Positions 15,437-22,995 of a stretch of DNA of 28,388 bases are shown piece by piece. The notes below the pieces were generated by a model, which saw nothing but the letters and a program-made list of their open reading frames with translations, made no database searches and was not told the DNA's origin. A program made the translations under genes and the position numbers. Source of the DNA: Dehalococcoidia bacterium. Its GTDB lineage: Bacteria; Chloroflexota; Dehalococcoidia; Dehalococcoidales; RBG-16-60-22. The DNA lies in NCBI GenBank assembly GCA_030605045.1, contig JAUWBK010000002.1:1-28388 (forward strand), in the 5' to 3' direction. Numbering within the stretch: the stretch's first letter is position 1; each line of letters begins with the position of its first letter.

Positions 15437-16030
15437 TTAGCTAAAGGACTCCGGAAGGGCAGCCTTCAGTAGTTGAATTAGACGACCTACCTCGCTGTTT
15501 GCTGGTGTAGTACCAGTCTTCTGCACGGTTTCGCGGAATATCGTATCAAGCGAGACAATACGCAAATGGGGTGTGAGATTCCTGCGAAATTCGGTGTTCT
15601 TAATCCAGGCTTGTTCCTTCGCCGGGTCACGGAACCTCGTACAAACTATCCAGTGTTCGAATTTTGACTCCCCCGTAAGTTCAGCAATCTTAAGGCGAAA
15701 TGCGCGTGCCCACTTGGGTGATGCGAGTTCGCGATAGGCGCGCCATCGCTCCCTACCTGAAACCATACGATTATGATCGGCTATCATCTCGATTTCCCAT
15801 TGTGCCCAAAAGCCATCCTGCCAGCTCTTACAATTTACCACAACAACTCGTTGCGGAGGTGACTTGAGCGGATTGAAGCCGACGATATCGATGTCGCTAT
15901 GCACACCGTCCTGTCTACCATTCCACTCCGGGTCGGTTTCCAAGGGTCGATATCTAATGTTAGTTCGCGTGAAATAGCCATTCAGGTTTAGGTAGTCGGC
16001 CGCGATTTGCTCTAGGATATCTTCCTTCAT
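15437..16030 (-). CDS. PD-(D/E)xK-like nuclease-fold protein, degenerate active site
   Basis: 197-residue protein with the core of a restriction-endonuclease-like fold. It has an N-terminal helix with E7, then H-S-D46-I-D48-I-V-G-F, a strand, then V-V-V-V-N66-C-K68-S-W. The second motif normally reads (D/E)xK; here the acidic residue is Asn. A trailing Q-D-G-F-W-A-Q-W helix fits the family. No modification methylase or translocase lies beside it, so it is not a complete restriction system; a stand-alone or repair-type nuclease relative is likelier. ATG start after GGGAGAAGG. It may have lost activity. Confidence 0.6.
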   Translation of the reverse strand: MKEDILEQIAADYLNLNGYFTRTNIRYRPLETDPEWNGRQDGVHSDIDIVGFNPLKSPPQRVVVVNCKSWQDGFWAQWEIEMIADHNRMVSGRERWRAYRELASPKWARAFRLKIAELTGESKFEHWIVCTRFRDPAKEQAWIKNTEFRRNLTPHLRIVSLDTIFRETVQKTGTTPANSEVGRLIQLLKAALPESFS

Positions 16031-16142
16031 AATCCTTCTCCCTTCATTTCAAAATCTAGCCGCCTTTTCGAGCGGGTTCGACTTTGTATATACTTATAAT
16101 CCGCAGCAGATAACTATACATTTTGGTTAATTGTGCCCCTTT

Positions 16143-16331
16143 CTATTCGCTTAAAAAGTCACATTTACCCACCAGACCTGACGCATACAATAGGCGCTCT
16201 ACGTCCTCCTGCAGTGCACTTGCCCGCGGGTGCAAACTCTCGGCTTCACTGAGCAATGCATCCAAGCGTTCCCGGTTATTCTCCAGTTCAGTCACCAACT
16301 CAAGCGCCTTAATTGCTTGATCTTGAGTCAC
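16143..16331 (-). CDS. Small coiled-coil hypothetical protein
   Basis: 62-residue frame starting with GTG, consisting almost entirely of one amphipathic helix (A-L-E-L-V-T-E-L-E-N-N-R-E-R-L-D-A-L-L-S-E-A), so a short coiled coil. No good ribosome-binding site precedes the GTG. The frame stays open about 26 codons further upstream, through an A-S-G-A-G-G-V-I-I-G stretch, to a TGA near 16408, without an ATG. It may be the tail of a truncated gene rather than an intact one. Confidence 0.35.
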   Translation of the reverse strand: MTQDQAIKALELVTELENNRERLDALLSEAESLHPRASALQEDVERLLYASGLVGKCDFLSE

Positions 16332-16391
16332 TCCAATTATGACACCACCGGCACCTGAGGCTATTTTAACTATGACAACGACGTAAGAACT

Positions 16392-16439
16392 GGTACAACT
16401 AATGGGGGCAGGTCAGGTACAATAACATGGAGCAGGTCA
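16392..16439. repeat. Imperfect 24-bp direct tandem repeat
   Basis: Two adjacent 24-base units (16392-16415 and 16416-16439) both begin GGTACAA and end GCAGGTCA, with about three quarters identity. On the minus strand each unit begins TGACCTGC, which is reminiscent of terminal repeats of IS3-type elements, but no transposase is present. I treat it as a possible insertion relic. Confidence 0.4.
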
Positions 16440-16510
16440 CAATTTTTTAAATGTGTTTACAAAAACTTATGATTTTGATATGCATATTACTTTTTAGAGC
16501 TTAAACTATT

Positions 16511-18367
16511 TCAAAAAGAAGTAGCCGTCTTCGTTTTTCGTATTTCAAATTCAGGAGTATATGTCATAATTGCCAGACTTAGATACAGATTATTCTCTTT
16601 TACCATTAGCTTTTTTCCTACGTATTCATCAAGGATCATTTCTATCTGATGTTCACTCAAATTCACTCGGTGGCTTTCTTTGAGCAATCGTTTGATTTGT
16701 TTGATACTCCTTATCCTATCACAGTATTCGTAAATATATCTGCGAATGCCATTCAAAACGATTTGAGTTGAGGCAGCTACTGGTCGACTATCATATACCA
16801 TAAGCTGATCATTCACGCTTTGGGAATACAATTGATCTTGTCTACTCTTCCAATCACATACTTGCTTTGTTAGAGGAAAATAAAATCCACCATTATTATT
16901 CTTTTCCTGATAATCGTAATCAAAATAATAAACCAGATCACGTAGAGTATCTTCATCAAATGGATAGAGGTATTTGTAATTTCTTAATGGTCTTAGGTTA
17001 ATAAATCCCAATACATCTGCATTATCAAAATTATGACTGAAACGATCCATACGTAATGGTCCAGAAACTGTAGGTGGATTCAAATGGGTAAGAATATTTG
17101 CTAACTCGAGGCATCTGGCGTAATCTTCTGGTACCTCATCAGGAAAACCGAAGATCATATTCCAGTCAACCAATATCCCATATTGTTTACACCACTTAAG
17201 TAATTGGATATTCTGGAGAGAAGAAGTGCCTTTTCTCATTAGTTTTAAAATATGAGTACTTAGATTTTCAATACCAGCTTGGATGTGAGTAACACCGGCA
17301 TCTGAAAGAATTTTTATTTGGTGTTTTTGGAGAGTTGGTCTAACTTCGAGAAAAAATCGCACGTCTAAGTTCATATTTGCAATTTCGGGCAAGACATCAT
17401 CAAAGTAACGGGGATTTAGAACATTATCTACTACTTGAATAAAGTTGATATTGTACTGTCTATATCGTTGGATCAAGTGTAAAATCTCATCAATAATACG
17501 TGGTGCACTTTTGCTGCGGAACTTTATGTTCTTACCATTCAAACCGCAGAATGTGCATTTCCTCTTTTCTCCCCACCAGCATCCTCGTGAGGTTTCTAAA
17601 AGAAGATAAGGATTAACCCCGAGAGGTAGAGAACTATTCCGTAAACGTTGGTAGTATTCATCGTAGTTTGGGAATGGCAAAGAATCAAGGTCATGAATCT
17701 TTGGAGCATCGCCAGTGTAGATTGATTCCCCTTTATACCTATAGACTAGACCAGGTAAATCATGAATAGGATGACCGTAAGTGAAACGTTTAACTAACTC
17801 AGGAAAAGTGTCATCAGCCTCTCCAGAACAAACATAGTCGATAAAAGGGAAGCATCTATGCATAGTCAATCCCATTATGTCTTCGCAATTTGCGCCGCCG
17901 AATACTATGATTTTGTTTGGAAAATGGCACTTTACTTGATAAGCCAGTGCTAAGCTTGGGAGGTTTTGTTCAAAGAGAGAAGTAAAACCAATGACATCGT
18001 ATGAATACCATGGAATTCTCTCCAAACAGTACTGAAGGAAGGGAATCACTTGGGTTTTCATTTGTTGTAGTCGATATTGCATATCCAATGATACCTTCAA
18101 TACAACATCAGTGTAATATTGTGTGTCATCCGGTATATAATCACCGAATAACGCGTGGGCAAACATTTGTTCACCAGCAAAAAGGGCCGTCATCTGTCCA
18201 ATAGTAGAATAGTTTTCCCATCCTACCATTTCGGCAAATAGGATGTTTAAGTATTCGACATTGCAAGGAATACCTTCATTTTGAAGTCTCGTCTTAAATA
18301 ATCCAAGCGCTAATGAAGGATACACTACTTCAGCAAAAGGCATATTCATTAACAGAACACGTTTCAA
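16511..18367 (-). CDS. RiPP-maturation-type radical SAM protein (B12-binding-like N-domain)
   Basis: 618-residue enzyme. The N-terminal half is a cobalamin-binding-type Rossmann domain (M-P-F-A near the start, Y-P-S-L-A-L-G-L, then V-F-G-G-A-N-C-E). The central TIM-barrel domain carries T-S-R-G-C263-W-W-G-E-K-R-K-C271-T-F-C274-G-L-N-G, a CX7CX2C cluster motif, followed by F-R-S-K-S. That combination is the signature I know from 'RiPP maturation radical SAM protein 1' enzymes, some of which are C-methyltransferases. The C-terminal 100 residues form a small helical domain. I start it at TTG 18367 because GGGAGG lies 5 bases before and the resulting M-K-R-V-L-L-M-N-M-P matches the family start; the frame itself opens at 18409. 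It follows the repeat protein by 84 bases. Confidence 0.85.
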   Translation of the reverse strand: MKRVLLMNMPFAEVVYPSLALGLFKTRLQNEGIPCNVEYLNILFAEMVGWENYSTIGQMTALFAGEQMFAHALFGDYIPDDTQYYTDVVLKVSLDMQYRLQQMKTQVIPFLQYCLERIPWYSYDVIGFTSLFEQNLPSLALAYQVKCHFPNKIIVFGGANCEDIMGLTMHRCFPFIDYVCSGEADDTFPELVKRFTYGHPIHDLPGLVYRYKGESIYTGDAPKIHDLDSLPFPNYDEYYQRLRNSSLPLGVNPYLLLETSRGCWWGEKRKCTFCGLNGKNIKFRSKSAPRIIDEILHLIQRYRQYNINFIQVVDNVLNPRYFDDVLPEIANMNLDVRFFLEVRPTLQKHQIKILSDAGVTHIQAGIENLSTHILKLMRKGTSSLQNIQLLKWCKQYGILVDWNMIFGFPDEVPEDYARCLELANILTHLNPPTVSGPLRMDRFSHNFDNADVLGFINLRPLRNYKYLYPFDEDTLRDLVYYFDYDYQEKNNNGGFYFPLTKQVCDWKSRQDQLYSQSVNDQLMVYDSRPVAASTQIVLNGIRRYIYEYCDRIRSIKQIKRLLKESHRVNLSEHQIEMILDEYVGKKLMVKENNLYLSLAIMTYTPEFEIRKTKTATSF

Positions 18368-18451
18368 TAAATCCTCCCTGACTACCTTATATGGAAGGAG
18401 CAGAACCAATTGATCGCATTACTTCCAATCATAATCTCTTGGTGTTTACCA

Positions 18452-19207
18452 TCATGGTGTTGTAGGGACAAAAGATCCGGAACTTCCTAGGGGCATTTGC
18501 TGGCCATATTGACTGGGTGTGTATTGCCCGTATTGTGCGGGATCATATTGTACATATTGATTAGGATAATACGGCGTATATTGACTGGTTTCATGCTGCA
18601 TATATTGACTGGGTGTGTATTGTCCGTATTGTGTGGGACCATATTGCGTAGTATATCGACTGGGTGCATATTGGGTGTATTGACTGGTTTCATGCTGCAT
18701 GTATTGACTGGGAGTATACTGCCCATATTGTGTGGGATGATCATACTGTGCTTGTCGTCCAGGAGCCTGTTGTGTATATTGATAGGGGGCATATTGTCGC
18801 CCAAGATCATATCTCCAGGGAGCGATCGGCTCGTGTTTTCTAATTGAATCTTTCTCCATAAGAATACTGGAGGGAAGATCTGATGCCCGGAAAACCAGTT
18901 TCAGTGCAGAATCTGATGGAACCCATACCTTGTATGTTTTCCGACCAGCACTATCCTCAAATACTAGCTTAAATTCTTGAACTTCGTCTATATTCATCTC
19001 TAATGCCAACTCTCCCCATTCGTTGCTGGAGGGCATTAGTAACAGGAATTTATCTTGATCTTCTGATTTTTGTATGCGACCCACATATTCAGCTAGAGGT
19101 TCCCCAGAGGCTTTTGGCGGGGAGAAAACCTCTGATTCATCAACCACATCCTGAAAACTACCGGTTTCCCTTTCGCCATGTGAACTTGGTGACTTTCGGC
19201 CAGTCAT
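18452..19207 (-). CDS. Tyr/Gln/Pro-rich tandem-repeat protein, candidate modification substrate
   Basis: 251-residue protein in two parts. Residues 1-50 are polar and disordered-looking; 50-115 are a beta-rich segment (K-F-L-L-L-M-P-S-S-N-E-W-G to L-V-F-R-A-S-D), possibly a recognition domain. Residues 135-235 are low-complexity, rich in Tyr, Gln, Pro and Thr. Three units start with Q-Y-G-Q-Y-T-P-S-Q-Y (160-169, 193-202, 225-234); the first two extend through M-Q-H-E-T-S-Q-Y-T, and unit length is 33 then 32 residues. No signal peptide or Cys. The ATG at 19207 follows AAGGAGG. It lies between two ATP-grasp genes and a RiPP-type radical SAM gene, so I infer it is their substrate. A structural or condensate-forming protein is the alternative. 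Confidence 0.8.
   Translation of the reverse strand: MTGRKSPSSHGERETGSFQDVVDESEVFSPPKASGEPLAEYVGRIQKSEDQDKFLLLMPSSNEWGELALEMNIDEVQEFKLVFEDSAGRKTYKVWVPSDSALKLVFRASDLPSSILMEKDSIRKHEPIAPWRYDLGRQYAPYQYTQQAPGRQAQYDHPTQYGQYTPSQYMQHETSQYTQYAPSRYTTQYGPTQYGQYTPSQYMQHETSQYTPYYPNQYVQYDPAQYGQYTPSQYGQQMPLGSSGSFVPTTP
18576..18736. repeat. 99-bp-period DNA repeat inside the Tyr/Gln-rich gene
   Basis: Two 62-base copies (18576-18637 and 18675-18736) lie exactly 99 bases apart and differ at only a few, mostly synonymous, positions. A third partial copy lies near 18505-18540. Conservation of the encoded peptide with silent base changes suggests that the amino acid repeat is under selection. Confidence 0.75.
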
Positions 19208-19242
19208 ATTCGCCTCCTTAAATTTGATCATTAACAAGCGTA

Positions 19243-20169
19243 TTAGCCAATTCCTGATAAATATTTAGCTACAGCCTTGGCGATTGGCTGTCTGGTATGA
19301 TACTCGTAGTAGCTGAAGGCTGGGCCAGGGTTAACCTCAAGACAATAAACTTGATCATCAGGCGTAATTTTCAGGTCAACGCCGGCGAATTCCAGACCAA
19401 GCACTTGGGAAAGCTCAACACATCTCTCGGCAAGTTCTTGGGGAAGCTCTATCGCTTTCAATTCTTCTTGTTCTCCATGCAGGTACGCATATCGATAATC
19501 GGTTGCAGTAGTGCTGACGGAAGTCGCAAAAACTTCGTTGCCTACAGTGTGCACCCTAACGTTGGTGCCCTCTATAAATTCTTGGAATAGGGTTGGACAC
19601 CAACGAATACGTTCTAGCCTCTCTAAGTCCTTATCTTCCAGAGTCTGCACGATGGAACGAGCACAGCTTATCGACTTATAGATAATCCGTTTGTGTTGCA
19701 TGCGAAATGCGAGGACAATATCTGGGTCATTGGTAATAAGAGTCTCCGGCACTGCAAAGCCATGCTCAAGGATGACCTGCGCTTGATAAGGTTTTGAGAA
19801 ATTAGACCCTACTTCTGCATTTCGGCCGAGGACACGGGCTGGTGCGATCTCATACCAGCGCATTAGTGTATTGTGTAGGGCGTGACACCATAGTCGCTTT
19901 GGTGAGTTTGGCGGTTCATTCTCAAGCTCTGGCAGAAATTGATAATTCATCAACCGCGTATAGACACCAGTAAAATGCTCAAGGCGATAGCTCCGACCCT
20001 CTAACTGCATCCATCCCTCCACCCAGCCATTATTTATCTCGAACTCCAGTTCCATACTTGCAAAGTGACGCTGGTTGAATACAACATGGGGCACATTGAG
20101 CTTGTTCAACTGTTCAATCACCAGTGCAAGTGATGGTTCAGAGGGAATACCACATAGGAGAATCATCAT
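19243..20169 (-). CDS. ATP-grasp ligase, RimK/graspetide-synthetase-like
   Basis: 308-residue ATP-grasp protein. K165 (I-I-Y-K-S) is the nucleotide-binding lysine, Q196-E-F-I-E-G201 the hinge strand, and R205 (N-V-R-V-H) the phosphate-contacting arginine. D265 (G-V-D-L-K), E278 and N280 (L-E-V-N-P-G-P) form the magnesium site. All expected catalytic residues appear present. Such enzymes ligate an acyl phosphate to an amine or hydroxyl; MvdD-like ones crosslink side chains of precursor peptides. The first ATG (20169) overlaps the stop of the upstream gene by four bases (ATGA). Thirty-five bases separate its stop from the repeat protein. Peptide crosslinking is an inference from context. Confidence 0.82.
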   Translation of the reverse strand: MMILLCGIPSEPSLALVIEQLNKLNVPHVVFNQRHFASMELEFEINNGWVEGWMQLEGRSYRLEHFTGVYTRLMNYQFLPELENEPPNSPKRLWCHALHNTLMRWYEIAPARVLGRNAEVGSNFSKPYQAQVILEHGFAVPETLITNDPDIVLAFRMQHKRIIYKSISCARSIVQTLEDKDLERLERIRWCPTLFQEFIEGTNVRVHTVGNEVFATSVSTTATDYRYAYLHGEQEELKAIELPQELAERCVELSQVLGLEFAGVDLKITPDDQVYCLEVNPGPAFSYYEYHTRQPIAKAVAKYLSGIG

Positions 20170-20918
20170 TTTCCCTCCGATTCGCTCTTTAGCACGCGTG
20201 TCAACACATCCAATAACGCCTCCCCGCCTAGCCTAAGATCAGGATTGGTTGTAGCACCGGCGAATGTCCAATTGTCCTCTGGTCCCGTTGCGAACTCGAC
20301 ACAGAGCAGTGCGGTCTTGGAAAGTTCGGCAAGGCGTTGGCAACCTTCTAGTATATGGGGGTGAGCAGATGCACCGACCACGTACCCATCAACGACGATG
20401 ATTGTGTTCACTACTGTACCGATTGGCACAATCCTTGTTGCTCCACTCATTTCATTGGTGAGGTAGTGGCTGGACTGTTTGTAGTTCGGTGTCGGTAACC
20501 CTGCTTTTGACGCCAGACAAAGCCATTCTGACACGTGCCGCCACTGACCTGATAGGCCCTGTGGCGTAGGCCTGTTTAACATAGGTTGAGGCAAGGTATA
20601 GAGCCAGCTCAGGAAGAATGTGTGAAGTTCCTGTATTACATAGTCGCGGTCAGATGGGTGAATCAAAAGCAAGCTCTCGGACGGCGCGGATAAAAACCGA
20701 TTGAGCACTCCACGCACGTCTTTGTTGCGGATTCTGCGGCCATCGGCCAGAGTGATGTCAATGTAAACTCCATCAGCTCCCAATCGATGCTCCCAGCGTA
20801 CACCGTATGCTAGGGTCTCAGTCGTCACCAACTCAAGTGGTTCGAGACCACGTTTTTTCAGACCCTGGTATGCCCAGAGAGCGGATATATCGTTAGACGC
20901 ACATAGTACGAGCCACAT
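20166..20918 (-). CDS. ATP-grasp-like protein lacking the metal-site Glu
   Basis: 250-residue protein that parallels the downstream ATP-grasp enzyme: an N-terminal Rossmann-like segment (M-W-L-V-L-C-A-S), then V-N-T-I-I-V-V-D-G-Y-V-V-G-A-S matching V-R-V-H-T-V-G-N-E-V-F-A-T-S, then C-V-E-F-A-T matching G-V-D-L-K-I. Where the partner has L-E-V-N-P, this one has T-T-N-P, so the magnesium-binding Glu is lost while the Asn remains. The usual ATP-binding lysine is also not evident. It is probably a pseudoenzyme that binds the substrate or activates its partner. It is the first gene of the four-gene cassette, with ATG at 20918 after a GAGGC site. Confidence 0.7.
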   Translation of the reverse strand: MWLVLCASNDISALWAYQGLKKRGLEPLELVTTETLAYGVRWEHRLGADGVYIDITLADGRRIRNKDVRGVLNRFLSAPSESLLLIHPSDRDYVIQELHTFFLSWLYTLPQPMLNRPTPQGLSGQWRHVSEWLCLASKAGLPTPNYKQSSHYLTNEMSGATRIVPIGTVVNTIIVVDGYVVGASAHPHILEGCQRLAELSKTALLCVEFATGPEDNWTFAGATTNPDLRLGGEALLDVLTRVLKSESEGK

Positions 20919-21214
20919 TTAAACAGCCTCTATTGGGCCACAGATTGCAGGGGGACAGCGTCCAAGTAGCACGTTTTGGTCCCAACCCCCTTATGCAAAA
21001 ACCTAGCAGACTTAACTAGTAGTCCATTCTATCGATATAATTGTTATCCTTTGTCTCCTTGGTAGTCCCCCTGTAGAGTATTGTTTACCTCGAACGAGAA
21101 AGAACAACATAAAAAACCCAGTATTTACCCAAATAGGGCAATTTCAGTGCCTGAAACCTGCTCAGCAACCATAATTTGGTGTCAACAAAACCGAAGAGGG
21201 GGACTACCATCTGC
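20919..21214. other. Gap upstream of the ATP-grasp cassette
   Basis: Nearly 300 bases without a gene. It contains the 12-base inverted repeat listed separately and several C- or G-runs (AGGGGGAC-type) but no promoter boxes that I could place with confidence for the minus-strand cassette. Confidence 0.5.
21061..21208. repeat. 12-bp perfect inverted repeat flanking 124 bp
   Basis: GGTAGTCCCCCT at 21061-21072 is the exact reverse complement of AGGGGGACTACC at 21197-21208. The right arm ends 6 bases before the stop codon of the protease gene. A third AGGGGGAC lies near 20949. The arrangement resembles a very small non-autonomous element or a pair of protein-binding sites; no target-site duplication is obvious. 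Confidence 0.55.
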
Positions 21215-22561
21215 TTAGCGTTGACCTTTATCAGTTTCGTATCTGAGGGGAGCTTTTCCCACCTCAGGACGCAAATCCTGACTGATGAAATGAGCTAATT
21301 GGGCAACCGCAGCCTCTATGCGAGCCAGACGATCCTCGATGGGACCAGTAGAACCAGGAGGCTGGCCAGGTAGAAAGCCTTCAGACTCAAACTTCCTGAT
21401 CGGTGGTTCAGGCTCGAGTTTCCTGGGTGGTTCAGGCTCGAACTTCTTGGGTGGTTCAAGCTCGAACTTCTTGGGTGGTTCGGGCTCGAACTTCTTGATC
21501 GGTTCAGGCTCGAGTTTCTTGATCGGTTCGGGCTCGAGTTTCTTGATCGGTTCAGGCTCGAACTTCTTGGTCACACAGATGCTGACATCTAGAGCAGTAA
21601 GCACGGCCTGGATCGGATTGGCCACACCCCACGATCCATCGGTACTGCCGGCGAAGTATAAGCCAACCATCTGAAGTGTGTCATTAACCACAACCGAGCC
21701 TGAATCGCCGGAATCACCAAACTTTGCGCTCTGCGCCGGATCCACACAGATCCCGATCTGGTTAGTAAGAGTCACCGACCCCAGGCCATTGCAATAGTCA
21801 ATGGTCACAGTGAGATCGATCGTATCAACGGTGCCGTAGGTTAGCCCTGTTGTACGACCCCGTTTGCGGACTGCCATGCCCGCAGTGGCTGAAGCAGTTC
21901 CTGTAACTGTGCCGATATCTACGATCGAGCAGTGATAGCCACGCGTAGTGTGACTGGCAACTGCGCAGTCCACCTGCCCACCTAGGGAAGCTCGTTGCAA
22001 CGCACCCACCACGTCAGCCGGACAGTTACCACCATCCACTCGGCTGGGTTGAGCCATTATGTCCCCTACACTCCATCCGTCGTCCACGCACATCACGTGG
22101 AAGTTGCTGAGCATCATCTCAGCTCCGGAGGTATTGTCCCTGACGAATGCACCCAGCGTGCCGACAAATACATACCACCCGGGACCTGGTGCCCCGTGGC
22201 ATGCAGCCTCTGTGGCATCCAAATAGACTGAACGACATGGGCCGATGCTAATGCCACCTTGCAAAGGATCATAGTTGCTGGTGTCAGCTTTAAGCTCGAG
22301 ATCAGCAACTCGTACTAGTCGTGGGTGTAGTACGAACTTACGCTGGATTACATCTGTCTCCACACCTTGTATTTCTTTGGGAATTCTTTCATTTGCAGGA
22401 ACAACCTTCTTCTTTTCGACATACACACGAATGGCGAGTTTATCGGTCTTCTTGCCCTCAGCATATTTGTAGCCGATGTCAACGCCTGTTACCCCAGGTC
22501 GTTTCAATATATCGGTTTCTGCGGCCTGTTTGATCGGTCTGATTTCATCAATGGTTTTCAT
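21215..22561 (-). CDS. Nal1-like trypsin-fold serine protease with EPEP-repeat linker
   Basis: 448-residue protein in four parts. Residues 1-80 form a small domain (P-G-V-T-G-V-D-I-G-Y-K) that also exists as a separate gene at 22702-22947. Residues 100-330 are a chymotrypsin-fold protease with H155 (S-N-F-H-V), D198 (V-D-C-A-V-A) and S287 (G-D-S-G-S) as the triad. Residues 334-396 are about eight (F/L)EPEP-(I/P)-KK units forming a rigid, charged linker. The tail is a short coiled coil (R-L-A-R-I-E-A-A-V-A-Q-L). No signal peptide is seen, so it probably acts in the cytoplasm. The ATG follows AAAGGAG. It is transcribed toward the ATP-grasp cassette, 297 bases away. Confidence 0.85.
   Translation of the reverse strand: MKTIDEIRPIKQAAETDILKRPGVTGVDIGYKYAEGKKTDKLAIRVYVEKKKVVPANERIPKEIQGVETDVIQRKFVLHPRLVRVADLELKADTSNYDPLQGGISIGPCRSVYLDATEAACHGAPGPGWYVFVGTLGAFVRDNTSGAEMMLSNFHVMCVDDGWSVGDIMAQPSRVDGGNCPADVVGALQRASLGGQVDCAVASHTTRGYHCSIVDIGTVTGTASATAGMAVRKRGRTTGLTYGTVDTIDLTVTIDYCNGLGSVTLTNQIGICVDPAQSAKFGDSGDSGSVVVNDTLQMVGLYFAGSTDGSWGVANPIQAVLTALDVSICVTKKFEPEPIKKLEPEPIKKLEPEPIKKFEPEPPKKFELEPPKKFEPEPPRKLEPEPPIRKFESEGFLPGQPPGSTGPIEDRLARIEAAVAQLAHFISQDLRPEVGKAPLRYETDKGQR
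21411..21570. repeat. 24-bp tandem repeats encoding the (F/L)EPEP linker
   Basis: Six full 24-base units and a seventh partial one, each beginning GGCTCGA or AGCTCGA, lie head to tail in the protease gene; a 27-base variant precedes them. Units are near identical at DNA level and in frame, so copy number can change by slippage without breaking the gene. Confidence 0.85.
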
Positions 22562-22701
22562 AGTGTTTCTCCTTTTTTCACATTATTGATTTGTATCTTC
22601 CTGACCTAATTACAAAACAAGTAGAATAGTCGAATTCTGTTAATCTAGTCCTTGAGAACGGCTCCTTAAACCTGAGCGGAAAACAATTCAAACCTGATCA
22701 C

Positions 22702-22947
22702 CTAAAAAGTGTGCAATCTAAAACTTCGTTCAATTACATCTGTTGGAACTCCTCGAATCTCCTTAGGTACATAATTCTCTTCTGAGACTTCTTTTTTTTC
22801 CTTGACTAGAACACGAATAGCTATTACATTAGTTTTCTTTCCTCCGATATACTTGTAACCTACATCCACTCCGTTCACACCAGGTAGCTTTAGCAATTCC
22901 CCCTCGACTTCTCTCTTAATACGACGAATTTCATCAATACTCTTCAT
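22702..22947 (-). CDS. Free copy of the protease N-terminal domain
   Basis: 81-residue protein strongly similar along its whole length to the first 80 residues of the protease downstream: both begin M-K-(T/S)-I-D-E-I-R, share P-G-V-x-G-V-D-(I/V)-G-Y-K-Y and end near P-K-E-I-x-G-V-x-T-D-V-I-(Q/E)-R. It stops where the protease domain would begin. A good AAAGGAGG precedes the ATG, so it is probably expressed. It may bind the protease or its partner as an inhibitor or adaptor, or it may be the remnant of a second protease gene. Confidence 0.75.
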   Translation of the reverse strand: MKSIDEIRRIKREVEGELLKLPGVNGVDVGYKYIGGKKTNVIAIRVLVKEKKEVSEENYVPKEIRGVPTDVIERSFRLHTF

Positions 22948-22995
22948 ACTTCATAATTGCCTCCTTTCTAGAATAGGATAGGTAGCAGTTAGTTT

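Noticed and set aside
18487..18847. Alternative frames on both strands across the Tyr/Gln repeats
   Set aside because: They exist because the repeat period is a multiple of three and keeps all frames open; only the frame with the AAGGAGG site and the non-repeat N-terminal domain is coding.
21411..21570. CRISPR-like array of 24-bp units
   Set aside because: Units are contiguous with no spacers and lie in frame inside a protease gene.
21318..21674. Plus-strand Gly/Ser-rich frame through the protease linker
   Set aside because: It is the antisense reading of the in-frame 24-bp repeats of the protease gene, without its own ribosome-binding site.
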